From: Chrysomallon squamiferum | Taxonomy: Eukaryota > Mollusca > Gastropoda > Neomphalida > Peltospiridae | Length of the DNA stretch: 27,500 bases | Direction: 5' to 3' | Assembly (NCBI GenBank): GCA_012295275.1 | Contig: CM022675.1 | Location: 8,472,693-8,500,192 of the forward strand | In this document: positions 10,943 through 21,752 of the stretch, one piece after another | Layout: the number at the start of each line of letters is the position of its first letter | How positions within the stretch are numbered: position 1 is the first letter of the stretch | Position numbers and translations under genes: made by a program | The notes under the pieces: generated by a model | Databases searched by the model: none | What the model saw: the letters and a program-made list of their open reading frames with translations, nothing else | What the model was told of the DNA's origin: nothing

Positions 10943-11727
10943 GAATCTTCAATTTTTCATTCTCACTTAATTAATAAATTTAAAAATTCCTAACAGCCAT
11001 GTGTTTTTCCTTAGCTTTGAACTGCATATTAAAATGTAATATTATCTACATGATAACAAAATTTTTATTTATACATATTTTTTTTTCTAAAAACCTAGGC
11101 TTATAATTTGCTCAGTTTTCATATCCTCTTACTGATTATTTTTAAAATTATTTATTTATTTATTTATTTAACAACTTAAATTTAAATTATTTATTTTTGT
11201 GATAACTAACATTTTCCTTCAGAGCAGCAAACCAAATTTTTTTTTTTTTTTTTTTTTTTTCATTTAAAATCTTTGAAATTTTTACACTCACAACACAAAC
11301 ATTGTTTTTTTTTTTTTTTTTTAAAATACCATTTAAAATAATTTGACACATTCAGTCAATCAGAAATAAATTTAAGAAAGATATCAGCAAAAATTATTTT
11401 TTTGGAAAGTGTCATTAAATTGTAACATGTTGTCTGGTTAATATCATCATTATCTCATTACTGCCTGACAAATATCTGTATTATCACACTTTCATATCTA
11501 CTACCATACTTCATGTCTCGTTAAATACACTTTAACCATGAGTGTATCACCTGATAATATTTATGGCAGTTTTCAAAATAAATATTTCTTGTTTATAAAG
11601 ATAAAGATAAAAAAAAAAAAAAAAGATTTTTTCTTTTTTTTATTAACAATGAATTTTGTTAATGGAAATAATGTTATTTGGTATTTTTGAATTCTGATTT
11701 GATTTCTCTTTTAGTATAATTATTTTG

Positions 11728-11728
<1 letters not shown>
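10943..11728. other. AT-rich sequence with TTTA and poly-T runs
   Basis: (TTTA)n at 11151-11172 and poly-T at about 11237-11260 and 11304-11322. The rest is single-copy, with no gene seen. Confidence 0.5.
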
Positions 11729-11770
<42 letters not shown>

Positions 11771-11785
11771 TTTTTTTTTTTTTTT
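11729..11785 (+). repeat. (TTA)n plus poly-T
   Basis: TTA units to 11770, then a T run. Confidence 0.9.
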
Positions 11786-11875
11786 AATTACTGTTGTTTT
11801 ATGGTATGTTTTTTTAAATTATTAATTTGGATTTTTTGTTTTGTTTGTTTTTTTTTTTTTGTTTCTTTAGTTCTC

Positions 11876-11942
11876 TTAGAGAAAGAGAGACAGAGAGAGA
11901 GAGAGAAGGATCGAAAGAAAGAGAAAGAAAGTAGAGAGAAAC

Positions 11943-11973
<31 letters not shown>

Positions 11974-12067
11974 CAGACAGAGAGAGAGAGAATAAGAGAG
12001 AGAGAGAGAGAGAGAGAGAAAAAGAGAAAAAGAGAGATAATAGAGAGAAAGAAAGAGACCTAGAGAC

Positions 12068-12151
<84 letters not shown>

Positions 12152-12155
12152 AAAC
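11876..12155 (+). repeat. (GA)n array with AAAG and GACA interruptions
   Basis: About 280 bp of purine; the purest block is about 12072-12130. Confidence 0.95.
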
Positions 12156-12740
12156 ACAGAGACAAACAGACAAAAATAGTCAGAGAAACCCAAAACCCTG
12201 AAATCGCACAACATCAGCTAAAACATGGATGTTAAAACCACTTGAGTTCTACAACTGCAAAACAAGCTTTCTCCATTAGAAAACACTATCAGAACGACCA
12301 AAAAACAAAAAACAAATAAAGTGACAAAAAGAACAGAGATTTGGAAACAGTGCAGGCTGTAAAAAACGAACAAATAAAATAGTGTTATGTAACCCTGGGT
12401 GGCCTGAACAAGGGAGATAAATGAGGGGAAATGAAAGAAAGTAGAAAGATAAATAAAACAAACGGAGTAAGCCATCACATGGGTAGCAATTATAACAGTG
12501 GTGTTATGTCTGTGTGTGTGTAAGATATACTGTTTTCTAAACATCAGTTGTGTTTTTGTGGGATAACAGGCTTCAGTGGTAGGTTACTGTATTTTGAGAT
12601 GTTGCAACTGTTTGAGGTCTGTGTGTGTGTGTGTGACTGTGTGAGTTAGTGTCAGTGTTACAAACTGTGTATGTGGTACATGCAGGAGTAGGTGGGGTGG
12701 AGGTGTGACTTGACACACCCACACATACCCACATACATAC
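12156..12740. other. single-copy sequence with short GT runs
   Basis: On the minus strand there is a strong-looking acceptor (pyrimidine tract then CAG at 12406-12404), phase-compatible with the 13.4-kb exon. The frame that follows is low-complexity and has no good donor. AAGGGAGATAA, a word common in mollusc repeats, lies at 12410-12420 on the plus strand. Confidence 0.35.

Positions 12741-12741
<1 letters not shown>

Positions 12742-12772
<31 letters not shown>
12742..12772 (+). repeat. (TA)n microsatellite
   Basis: Pure TA run. Confidence 0.95.
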
Positions 12773-12776
<4 letters not shown>

Positions 12777-12824
12777 CATCTCTGTGTCTATATATGTTTA
12801 TATATATGCATGATTCGATGTTTC

Positions 12825-13320
12825 TATATGTATGTATGTATGTATATATGAATGTATGTATGTATGTATGAATGTATGTATGAATGAATGTATGTATGAA
12901 TGTATGTATGTATATGTATGAATGTATATGAATGTAATATGTATGTATGTAATGTATGTATGTATGTATGTATGTGTGTATGTATGTATGTATGTATGTA
13001 TGAATGTGAATATATATGTATGTATGTATATGTATGTATGAATGTATGAATGTATATATGTATGTATGAATGTATGAATGTATGTATGTATGAATGTATG
13101 TATGAATGTGTGTATGTATGAATGTATGTATGTATGAATGTAAGTATGTATGAATGTATGTATGTATGTATGTATGTATGTATGAATGTGTGTATGTATG
13201 AATGTAAGTATGTATGTATGTATGAATGTATGTATGAATGTGTGTATGTATGAATGTATGTATGTATGAATGTAAGTATGTGTGTATATATGTACATATA
13301 TATGTATGTATATAGGTATA
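12825..13320 (+). repeat. (TATG)n array with GAATG variants
   Basis: About 500 bp of TATG in which one unit in two to five is AATG. The spacing of variants repeats (for example in 13085-13260), so blocks of several units were duplicated together. Confidence 0.95.
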
Positions 13321-13340
13321 TATTCCTCTTTATAAGTCAA

Positions 13341-13377
13341 ATGATGATGATGATGACGATGATGATGATGATGATGA
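13341..13377 (+). repeat. (GAT)n microsatellite
   Basis: GAT units with one GAC break, 28 bp from the predicted donor of the exon. Confidence 0.95.
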
Positions 13378-13404
13378 CAAGAAAAAGACTAAAAGTTCAC
13401 TGAC

Positions 13405-13507
13405 CTGTAACCCACTGGAACTGACCGTCAGACTGGACACAGCGTCCACCCAGAAGTAAAATGACCACAGCAAGACACCAATCTCTGCCTGGTTTACCAT
13501 AATCCAT
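13405..13507 (-). CDS. first coding exon of a secreted or membrane protein (partial)
   Basis: Read on the minus strand, an ATG at 13507-13505 opens 34 codons plus one base, ending at a 5' splice site (CAG|GTCAGT, intron starting at 13404). The ATG has A at -3 and G at +4, a strong animal start context. The N-terminus is a textbook signal peptide: residues 1-12 are polar with K5 and R8, residues 13-21 are the core AVVILLLGG, then RCVQS and a predicted cut after VQS (residue 26) before DGQFQWVTG. If the donor were not used, the frame would stop two codons later (TGA at 13399-13397). GC is about 50%, far above the flanks. The mature start 'FQWxTG' resembles the beginning of thrombospondin type-1 repeats such as those of the THSD7 or papilin groups, but too little is visible to name a family. 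The rest of the gene would lie at lower coordinates and I could not find it here. The exon structure is moderately secure; the family is a guess. Confidence 0.5.
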
Positions 13508-13575
13508 AATCACCCCCCTGCACCCACCTAGTCTCCACTCCCCCCTAGCTGCATCGAGACGTCTTTAAAATCCAC
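13508..13575 (-). other. 5' untranslated part of the same exon, with 3' splice site
   Basis: The minus strand reads ...TTGTTTATTTTCAG then GTGGATTTTAAAGACG. This is a good polypyrimidine-AG acceptor with CAG at 13578-13576 and exon start at 13575. The 68-nt leader carries a TAA in the frame of the ATG, so translation cannot extend upstream in this exon and the ATG at 13507 is the natural start. The leader is G-rich (runs of six G). An acceptor before the start codon implies at least one non-coding exon further right in the window or beyond it. Confidence 0.4.
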
Positions 13576-13678
13576 CTGAAAATAAACAATAGTAAAGAAA
13601 TTTCAGTGTCTTTTTTTTTTTTTTTTTTTAAATTAATTAAAATGTTCAGCTGTTTGTTCTGTCTCTCTGATCTGTTTT

Positions 13679-14480
<802 letters not shown>

Positions 14481-14489
14481 GTCGGAGGA

Positions 14490-14860
14490 GAAGAGAGTTT
14501 TGTTATTTTATTATTTTCTGAGATAATCAGTTATTTTTTTAAAATTAGCTGGTTGTTATTTTTGTTATTTGTACTATTATTATAGTTGTTGTTGTTGTTG
14601 TTGTTGCTGTGGCTGTTGTTAGTGTTGTTGTTGTTAGAGTTACTGTTATTATTATTGTTATTATTATTATAGTTGTTAGATTACTTTTCATTTTTATTGT
14701 TATTATTATTATAGTTGTTGTTGTTGTTAGTGTTACTTTTGTTTTTATTTTATTGTTATTATTGTTGTTGTTGTTGTGATTATTGTTATTACTAGCATAG
14801 TATTTATTTACTTATTCATTTATTTATTCAATTTATTTATTTATTTTTTTATATTTGTTC
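14490..14860 (+). repeat. TTG/TTA trinucleotide and TTTA array
   Basis: Blocks of GTT and ATT units, then TTTA at 14805-14850. Confidence 0.85.
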
Positions 14861-14928
14861 ATAACAATTATTAATACAATAAAGACTGTTATTTTGCTGT
14901 TATTCATGTTATCATTACTCTCACTGAG

Positions 14929-14962
<34 letters not shown>

Positions 14963-14976
14963 CTGTCATCATCATC
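14861..14976 (+). repeat. dispersed repeat, copy A, ending in (ATC)n
   Basis: An ~60-bp linker containing ACAATTATTAATACAATAAA and TGTTATT...CTGTTATTC, then (ATC)n from about 14931. It matches 19207-19300. Confidence 0.65.
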
Positions 14977-15056
14977 ATTAGTATGACAACCATTTCTCTA
15001 TCATAACCACCTTTGTCCAGTTTCTTGAGTGGCCATCTTTGAAAGATTTGACTACA

Positions 15057-15078
15057 TGTGTGTATATGTGTATGTGTA

Positions 15079-15121
<43 letters not shown>
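15057..15121 (+). repeat. (GT)n microsatellite
   Basis: About 65 bp of GT with AT breaks on the left. Confidence 0.95.
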
Positions 15122-15123
<2 letters not shown>

Positions 15124-15179
15124 AAACATGCATGGGTGGATGTGGATGAAAATAATGCATCATTACATCATGAAGAAAC

Positions 15180-15720
15180 ATTTTTAAAATGGCAGCCTCT
15201 ATAAATCTTCAAGAACCTTTTATTTCATTTTTCCATACTTTATCATTAACAAAGGTTGACCACCAAAACATTAAATAAACCAATTATTTGTAAATATACA
15301 AAAACTTTGTACACCAGACAACCCACTGGATATCATTAACAAATGATCTATAATTTTTTTGGGTGTAATTCCAAATACACCACACAATTACATGATTACC
15401 AAAAATGTCTTTAATTATATTTCCCAGTCTAACCGACGTCCCAAAAAGTGAAATTACAATACACCGTAAGTCAAAAGGGCCCTCCAGAGGTTTATTCAAA
15501 TACAAAAGATGATTGTAAAGCCTTTAAATATTAATGAGCCTAAGGGGCTATCTCGGGGTTATGTAAATACAAAAAAAGTCTAGACAAAGTGTTGCAAACA
15601 GTCAAAAGATCCATAAGTGGGGAAAATGGAATAATCAGCGACACAGCAGAGCAGCTGTTCAAAAATCCCAGCATGCAACTGAAATAATGGCTACAGGAAG
15701 CCTCCTAACAATGTTTATTA
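15180..15720. other. unique-sequence island, possible regulatory DNA
   Basis: This is free of simple repeats for 540 bp, unlike its neighbours. It contains CCCAGCATGC at 15667-15676 (Staf/ZNF143-like core), a CAGCTG E-box just before it, GTAAATA forkhead-like cores near 15290 and 15560, and TAATGAGCC near 15530. A 73-codon minus-strand frame (15284-15505) runs across it, but the product is unfamiliar and lacks splice signals. It is best described as unassigned single-copy DNA. Confidence 0.25.
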
Positions 15721-15756
15721 TTATGCTGCCTGTGAGTCACTTTTTCTTTTTCTCCT

Positions 15757-16148
15757 AAAAATTCAAGGTTGCATAATCGTATTTTTGTTTGAAAGTTTAG
15801 GTTTATTAGGTCATGTTGTTTCAACTGTTAGTTTTGTGAAACAAGATTATTTTGGACATTTTAACCTTTCATGGTCACATTGCTTTAAAATTTAGTGTTG
15901 TAAGATTATGCTTTGTGAGAATTTAGAGCTATGAGTTACAAAAATTCAAAAGTATGACATCATATTATTTCGAAATTTAGAATTATGAGACAATGTTGAG
16001 TATAAAATCAGGGTTGCAAAGTCACATTCTTTGGAAATTTGAGACTGAGGGGGCATTTTGTTTATAAATTTACTATTATAAAGCTGTTTTATTTGGAGAT
16101 GTAATATTTTAAAACCATGTTTATTTAGGAATTAAGGATTTCAGCAAC
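15757..16148 (+). repeat. cryptic ~32-bp tandem repeat, 12-13 copies
   Basis: Units start near 15757, 15789, 15821, 15855, 15886 and so on to about 16135, each a variant of AAATTTAGGGTTATAAG followed by nnCATGTTGTTTG. Examples are AAAGTTTAGGTTTATTAGG, AAATTTAGTGTTGTAAGAT, AAATTTAGAATTATGAGAC and AAATCAGGGTTGCAAAGTC. Divergence is high, so ordinary masking may miss it. Confidence 0.7.
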
Positions 16149-16629
16149 AAAGGATGGTAAAGATTCCAAATTATAATATATAAAGATAATTTAAAAATAA
16201 TTAATTAACAATGCAATTATTAGAACAGAGGCCTGAAGTATGCCAGGACACTGGATCAATTCCTGTTGGTGCCTGATTTATCAAAGGCATTAATATGTAT
16301 TCTGCTGTCTGTGAGAGGTGATTATAAAAGATTTCTTACTGCTAAATGAAAAAGAATAACAGATGATAGGAGCTGGTTTCCTCTCTCATTGTCTGTATAG
16401 TTAAGAACTATTTATGTTTAGCAAAGGTGTTTAAAAAAAATAACTCTTGCTGCTCATTAGAAAGTGTAACCCATAATGTAGAAGGTTTCTTCTCTTTTTA
16501 TCTGTAAGATTCTTAAAAGTATGTTAAATGGATTATAACCAAAAACAAAATAAAATATATTAAAAGAATCATTAAATACAAAATATTTCTTCCTTATTAA
16601 TTATAAACAGAAATTCTTTTCATAACAAA
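16149..16629. other. AT-rich single-copy sequence
   Basis: No gene, RNA or repeat structure seen. Confidence 0.5.
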
Positions 16630-16935
16630 ATCAACCAATCAGATTTGTCGTTATATTTACTTCGTATTTATCTGACCTTTGACCTAGTCACCTTAGCAAG
16701 TGCAGACACCCCATGATGATGGCACCATCAAGGCAGATAATTACCTTCTTGTGTGTTAATGTAACAGGTGAAAAAAAAAGGTGTAATTACATTAACAACC
16801 AAGTAGCAGGTAACTAGGATGACTGCACCTGTGTAAATGTTATTTTCACCTGGCTAGGTGTTAGAAATGTTAAAACTGTGTTAATTAATTTAACAAACTG
16901 CAATCTCGTTTAATTACATAAACAAGTTTCCCAGA
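16630..16935. promoter_or_regulatory. candidate cis-regulatory module (DR1, CCAAT, E-boxes, homeodomain cores)
   Basis: This ~300-bp repeat-poor stretch holds a canonical ACCAATCAG (CCAAT box, about 16633-16641) and a perfect nuclear-receptor DR1 at 16673-16685 (TGACCT T TGACCT, minus strand AGGTCA A AGGTCA). CACCTG/CAGGTG E-boxes lie at 16765-16770, 16826-16831 and 16847-16852. TAATTA cores lie at 16784-16789 and near 16880 and 16910. There is also a 10-bp inverted repeat, GTTAATGTAA at 16755-16764 against TTACATTAAC at 16787-16796. It would lie in the 5' intron of the minus-strand gene if the promoter assignment is right. Motifs are direct observation; enhancer function is inference. Confidence 0.35.
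16673..16685 (-). promoter_or_regulatory. perfect DR1 nuclear-receptor site
   Basis: The minus strand carries AGGTCA, one spacer base A, then AGGTCA with no mismatch. DR1 elements are bound by RXR, HNF4 and COUP-TF type receptors, all present in lophotrochozoans. No other perfect DR1 was noticed in the window. Confidence 0.45.
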
Positions 16936-17114
16936 AGAAAACACTTTACAAGATGTTATTTTGAATTTTTTGTTGTTTTTTTTGTTTTTTAAATTTTTTT
17001 TTTTTTTTGTTTTTTGCTTTATTTTTAATAATTCATATTTTTCTAAAACAAATATTTTTAATAATATCTGAATGCTTCAAGTAAAATCTAATTTCTTGTT
17101 CATATCTACATAAT

Positions 17115-17455
17115 TATACATTCAGAAAGACACACAAGCAAACAGACATACACAAAAAAAGCCCACACATGCAGATATACATATGTATACACTTATATAC
17201 ATATACACATATTTACATACATACACATTCATACATACATACATACATACATACATATACGTATATATAGACATATACATAGAACACACACACAAACACA
17301 TACACACACACACACACATATATATATATATGTATACATGCATACATCATACATAAGACACACACACAAACACACACACACACACACACACAAACCAACA
17401 CATACACACATACACACACACACACAAACCAACACATACACACACACATAGACAT
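17115..17455 (+). repeat. CA/CATA/TA composite microsatellite
   Basis: Includes a near-duplicate block CACACAAACCAACACATACA ending at about 17407 and again at about 17439. Confidence 0.85.
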
Positions 17456-17770
17456 TACACCAGTAATGTTGAAATGTTTTAATATTTTTTTTTATTTTTT
17501 TTGTTTTCCTTTTCCTCCTTTTCGGACTTAAACTATTTTGTCATGGACTTGCTAAAGTATTAACTAATAACATGGCAGCCATTATCACCATTATAAAGAG
17601 TCAGTGTGTAATTTGAAGAAAGCCATTCATGGATTTTTCTATCAGCTGAATGAAACAAGTAAAGCTAGCCAGTAAATCAGTTTCGTATTTGCCTTCAACT
17701 CCGTTTGAAAAAAAGAAGAAAAAGAGAGAATGAAGTTATTGCTCGAAGTATTATGTTATAGAAATACAGA
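17456..17770. other. single-copy sequence
   Basis: T-rich near 17485-17510. No gene or RNA seen. Confidence 0.45.
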
Positions 17771-17776
17771 CAGAGA

Positions 17777-17907
17777 AAAATGTATGTATGGGTGTATGTA
17801 TTTCTGTTGTTGTTGTGTGTGTGTGTGTGTGTGTGTGTATGTACATGTTTATGTATTTATGTATATATCTGTATGTGTGTATGCTTGTATGTATGTATGT
17901 GTTTATG

Positions 17908-17956
<49 letters not shown>

Positions 17957-18034
17957 GCTTGTATGTTTGTATGTATGTATTAATGTATTATATATGTGTG
18001 TCTATGTATGTATGTGTGCATGTATATGTGTGTC

Positions 18035-18072
<38 letters not shown>

Positions 18073-18115
18073 CATACAGTGTGTTTGTGTGTTTATACAT
18101 ATACATATACATAGA
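17777..18115 (+). repeat. TATG/GT/TA composite microsatellite
   Basis: Includes (GT)n at 17815-17838 and two (TA)n runs (about 17912-17943 and 18040-18069). Confidence 0.9.
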
Positions 18116-18655
18116 AATAGTATTTACAATATAAATATTATTTCTTCTTTTCGTGTTTTTTTTTTTCTTTTTCTAAATATCTATTAACTAAATATATCAT
18201 TATTATCTTCAAACTAACAAAACACTGCAAACACATGGATAACACCATCAACATTATTATTAACCGCAAAGAAACCTAAAAGACCAACAAACAAGAAAAG
18301 TATTTTGTTTCGCACTGCAGTTCAACTGATTAGAAATCAGAGATGCAATCTCTGGAGTTAATCGTGGAAAATTCAAAGAAAACAAACAAAATATTATCAT
18401 TTGCTAACAGGTAAAATACCTATACCCTTTATCTCCACCTCACCCCCATCTCCCACCTACCAGACCAGTCAGTAAATCTACCCACCTTGTATCCACCTCA
18501 AGATGTGTATTTCTGATAACACAGGCAGGTAAAGATATTGTGTTTTAATAATGGGTAAGGGTGTTGTATTTCAGAATATGTAATGTGTGTGGTACGATGA
18601 AATGTTCATTTGTTGTTAAATCAGGTATTTTTGTGTGGGGTTTTTAAACATGCAC
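18116..18655. other. single-copy sequence with a CACC-rich patch
   Basis: 18430-18500 holds several CCACCT words. On the minus strand a donor-like AAG|GTGGGT lies at 18486/18485 with an acceptor-like TTATCAG at 18519-18513, which would bound a 27-nt segment. This is too weak to call an exon. Confidence 0.3.
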
Positions 18656-18720
<65 letters not shown>

Positions 18721-18960
18721 TTATCACAACATAAGTACATTTAATGACACATAAAGATATATACATATACTAATATTCTCATAAATTTATATATTTATAT
18801 ATATCCATACCTTTACGAATAGCCTACATACATACACACATACATAAATACATACATTTATATATATATACATACATACATACATACACAGAACACAAAC
18901 ATACAAATATATATATACAGAATAGTGACAAAATACAAATTCATACAAACATATATACAC
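18656..18960 (+). repeat. (CA)n then CATA/TA composite
   Basis: A pure CA run of about 60 bp to 18719, then mixed CATA and TA sequence. Confidence 0.9.
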
Positions 18961-18977
18961 AAGAATACTTTGACAAA

Positions 18978-19206
<229 letters not shown>

Positions 19207-19258
19207 TTGTTTGTTACAATTATTAATACCATAAACAATGTTATTATTCTGTTATTAA

Positions 19259-19298
<40 letters not shown>

Positions 19299-19305
19299 GT
19301 CATCA
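19207..19305 (+). repeat. dispersed repeat, copy B, ending in (ATC)n
   Basis: TTGTTACAATTATTAATACC, then TAAACAATGTTATTATTCTG and TTATTAAC, followed by (ATC)n. It aligns with 14857-14976 across a non-repetitive linker of about 60 bp. Confidence 0.65.
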
Positions 19306-19975
19306 TCTCTACTAAAGCAGCCTTTATATTACAACAAATTTATTTTTTTTTTATTTCAGTATAACAACCACCTGTCTAATGATAACCATTTAATTTTCAA
19401 CAATTATTTTAAAATAAACCAAACACATACCTATTACCTGTTTAACTACCTGGAGAAGAAAATTTAAAATCACACGGAATACACAAAATACATTTAGTCT
19501 ATTATCTTAATCCATTTACCAAAAAAATGTTATTTGTCAATATCATGATAAAAACACATTAAATTGTTTTATTCATATTTTATCAATTGTTTTAATTAAC
19601 GAACGGTAACAAAAACAGAAAAAAAAAAAAATAAAATAATTCTTTCTAGTCATTCTTTCATTCATTTTTAAAAACAAAAATGTTTTAATCATTCTCTCAC
19701 TTATCTAAGTCATGAAGCTTCTTCTTCTTTTCTTATTTTACTGCCAGTTTGCTTCAAAATTCTAAGTGTAGATGGTTAAACAATTAAGTAGAAATATTCA
19801 GAAATTTCTTTCATATTGATGCAAACAGATTTTCTGGGTGTAAATTTTCATTTACAAAAAACACAAAAAAAAAACAAAAACTCTAGTATTTTTGGTGAGT
19901 AATAATTTATCAAGTTGCTGAATTCTGAATGGTGATTATTTTTGTTCATAAGTTTTTGAGTAGTTTTTGTGTAAA
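19306..19975. other. AT-rich single-copy sequence
   Basis: Short A- and T-runs only. No gene seen. Confidence 0.45.
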
Positions 19976-20255
19976 AAAAAAAAAAGAAGAAAGAAAAAAA
20001 AAAGAAAAAAAAAAAGATAAGAAAGAAGAGGGTTAAAAAGGGAGATAATTCTAAGTATTAGTTTTGTATTATTGAAGAATAATATTCTTCTTTTCTTTTT
20101 CTTTTTTATTTATTCTCTATTTCTTCTTTCTTTCATTCATTCACTCATTTTTTTTCAGTTTATCTTTTTCCTTCATTTTTTTTCATTCATTCTTTTCTTT
20201 CTTCCATCCTTTGATTTTGATTTTTCACTCATTCATCCTTTTGTTTTTCTTTCCT
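19976..20255 (+). repeat. A-rich then T/CATT-rich low-complexity sequence
   Basis: AAAGAAAG to about 20035 (with AAGGGAGATAA at 20038-20048), then TTCATTCATT pyrimidine-rich sequence. Confidence 0.7.
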
Positions 20256-20274
20256 TTTTATAGATATGCACTAA

Positions 20275-20389
20275 TGTATGTATGTATGTATGTATATGTG
20301 TGTGTGGGTAGATATGTGTATATATTATATTCTATATATCTATCTGTAGGTATTGTATGTATGTATGTGTGTTTATACGTGTGTGTATG

Positions 20390-20432
<43 letters not shown>

Positions 20433-20469
20433 CTTTCTGTGTATGTGAATGTCTATATATACATAAATA

Positions 20470-20514
<45 letters not shown>

Positions 20515-20555
20515 CATATATATTTACTTATTTATTTATTTATTTATTTCATTTC
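20275..20555 (+). repeat. TATG, GT, TA and TTTA composite microsatellite
   Basis: (GT)n at 20409-20432, (TA)n at about 20477-20511 and (TTTA)n at 20525-20549. Confidence 0.9.
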
Positions 20556-20930
20556 ATTTCAACATGACATAACATAAACATGATATTTATCTATATAATA
20601 TATCCATGATTCCACACGATGATGTGAAAAACATGAGTTTATTAAAGCATGTGTTCTTATTATAGCTCTAAAGATACGGGTAATTTCTGGAAAGGTAACA
20701 GGCAACAATACAAAACAGATTTTTTGTAATTATTTATAACTGCAGAAGAAATAAGTATATCAAAATCAGATCTGAACAGAAATCAAAATAAATAAGTGGG
20801 TGTGCAACTGAAAACATTATTCCAAAAACTGTGGGTGTTATTGTTTATGTGTGTGTATTTATATCTGTTTATGAATATTTGTTGTACCAAAACAATAAAT
20901 TACCTATATGTTTACAGATGCACTAACTGA
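20556..20930. other. single-copy sequence
   Basis: No gene, RNA or repeat structure seen. Confidence 0.45.
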
Positions 20931-21004
20931 CATACATACACTCACCAACACACACACAAATATATACATTATACACACACATTATCATATACATATATAA
21001 ATAT

Positions 21005-21275
21005 ATATATATGCAGGCATATATTTATAAAATGTATCTATATATACACACATTTACACACACACACACATACATACATATATGCATGTATTTATAAAAA
21101 GTATGTATATATGCACACATTTACACACACAAACACACATATATATGCATGTATTTATAAAATGTATGTATATAGATATACACACACATTTACACACACA
21201 CACACACACACATATATGCATGTATTTATAAAATGTATGTGTGTATATATATATATATATATATGCACACAGACA
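21005..21275 (+). repeat. ~70-bp tandem repeat inside a CA/TA tract
   Basis: GCATGTATTTATAAAATGTA or a close variant starts at 21013, 21084, 21147 and 21218, each followed by TATATA and then CACACATTTACACACACA. The surrounding CA/CATA tract runs from about 20930 to 21430. Confidence 0.85.
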
Positions 21276-21551
21276 CACACACGGATATATTTTATACACA
21301 TATTCAGTTATAAACATAAACACACAGACATACATACTTTCACATACACATACACACATTTACATACTTTCACATACAAACACTCACACACACTTTCACA
21401 CACACACACAGAGAGAGACACTCACACACACAAAAAGAAAGAGTTACGTATCAACCTGGCACTCTTCCAGGCTAAGCTGAGTTAATTCAATCAGACTAAG
21501 TGAAGCCCACTGATTGCCTCAACTAACTGTTTTCATTGGCAGCGTTACCTC

Positions 21552-21555
<4 letters not shown>

Positions 21556-21643
<88 letters not shown>
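21556..21643 (+). repeat. (CT)n array
   Basis: Nearly pure CT, 88 bp. It ends next to the GC-richer candidate promoter. Confidence 0.95.
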
Positions 21644-21647
<4 letters not shown>

Positions 21648-21742
21648 GTGTACACACTTTGGTGTCTGTTTTCTCCGGGAATGCTGCAACAAGCCTGCTG
21701 CCACGCATTACCGAACAAATGAGGCCAGAGAGTAGCGGCAAA

Positions 21743-21752
21743 GCATGATGGG
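21743..21752 (-). promoter_or_regulatory. Staf/ZNF143-like site
   Basis: The minus strand reads CCCATCATGC followed by TTTGCCG. Established knowledge: ZNF143/Staf binds a promoter-proximal element with a CCCAnMATGC core followed by a pyrimidine and GC-containing tail. This copy departs from the long consensus at about three positions. It sits in the CpG cluster about 100 bp from the CT tract. Confidence 0.35.

Noticed and set aside
10689-10974. Poly-Ile frames on both strands that look like membrane segments
   Set aside because: They are (AAT)n read through; hydrophobicity comes from the repeat.
12798-13340. 180-codon Tyr-Ile-His-Thr frame
   Set aside because: A translation of the (TATG)n array; a tetranucleotide repeat without in-register stops stays open.
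15284-15505. 73-codon minus-strand frame with a protein-like composition
   Set aside because: No recognisable domain, no signal or splice sites at its ends, and AT-rich codons as in the flanks. It lies within a possible regulatory island.
18486-18512. 27-nt minus-strand micro-exon between TTATCAG and AAG|GTGGGT
   Set aside because: Signals this short occur often by chance, and there is no coding evidence.
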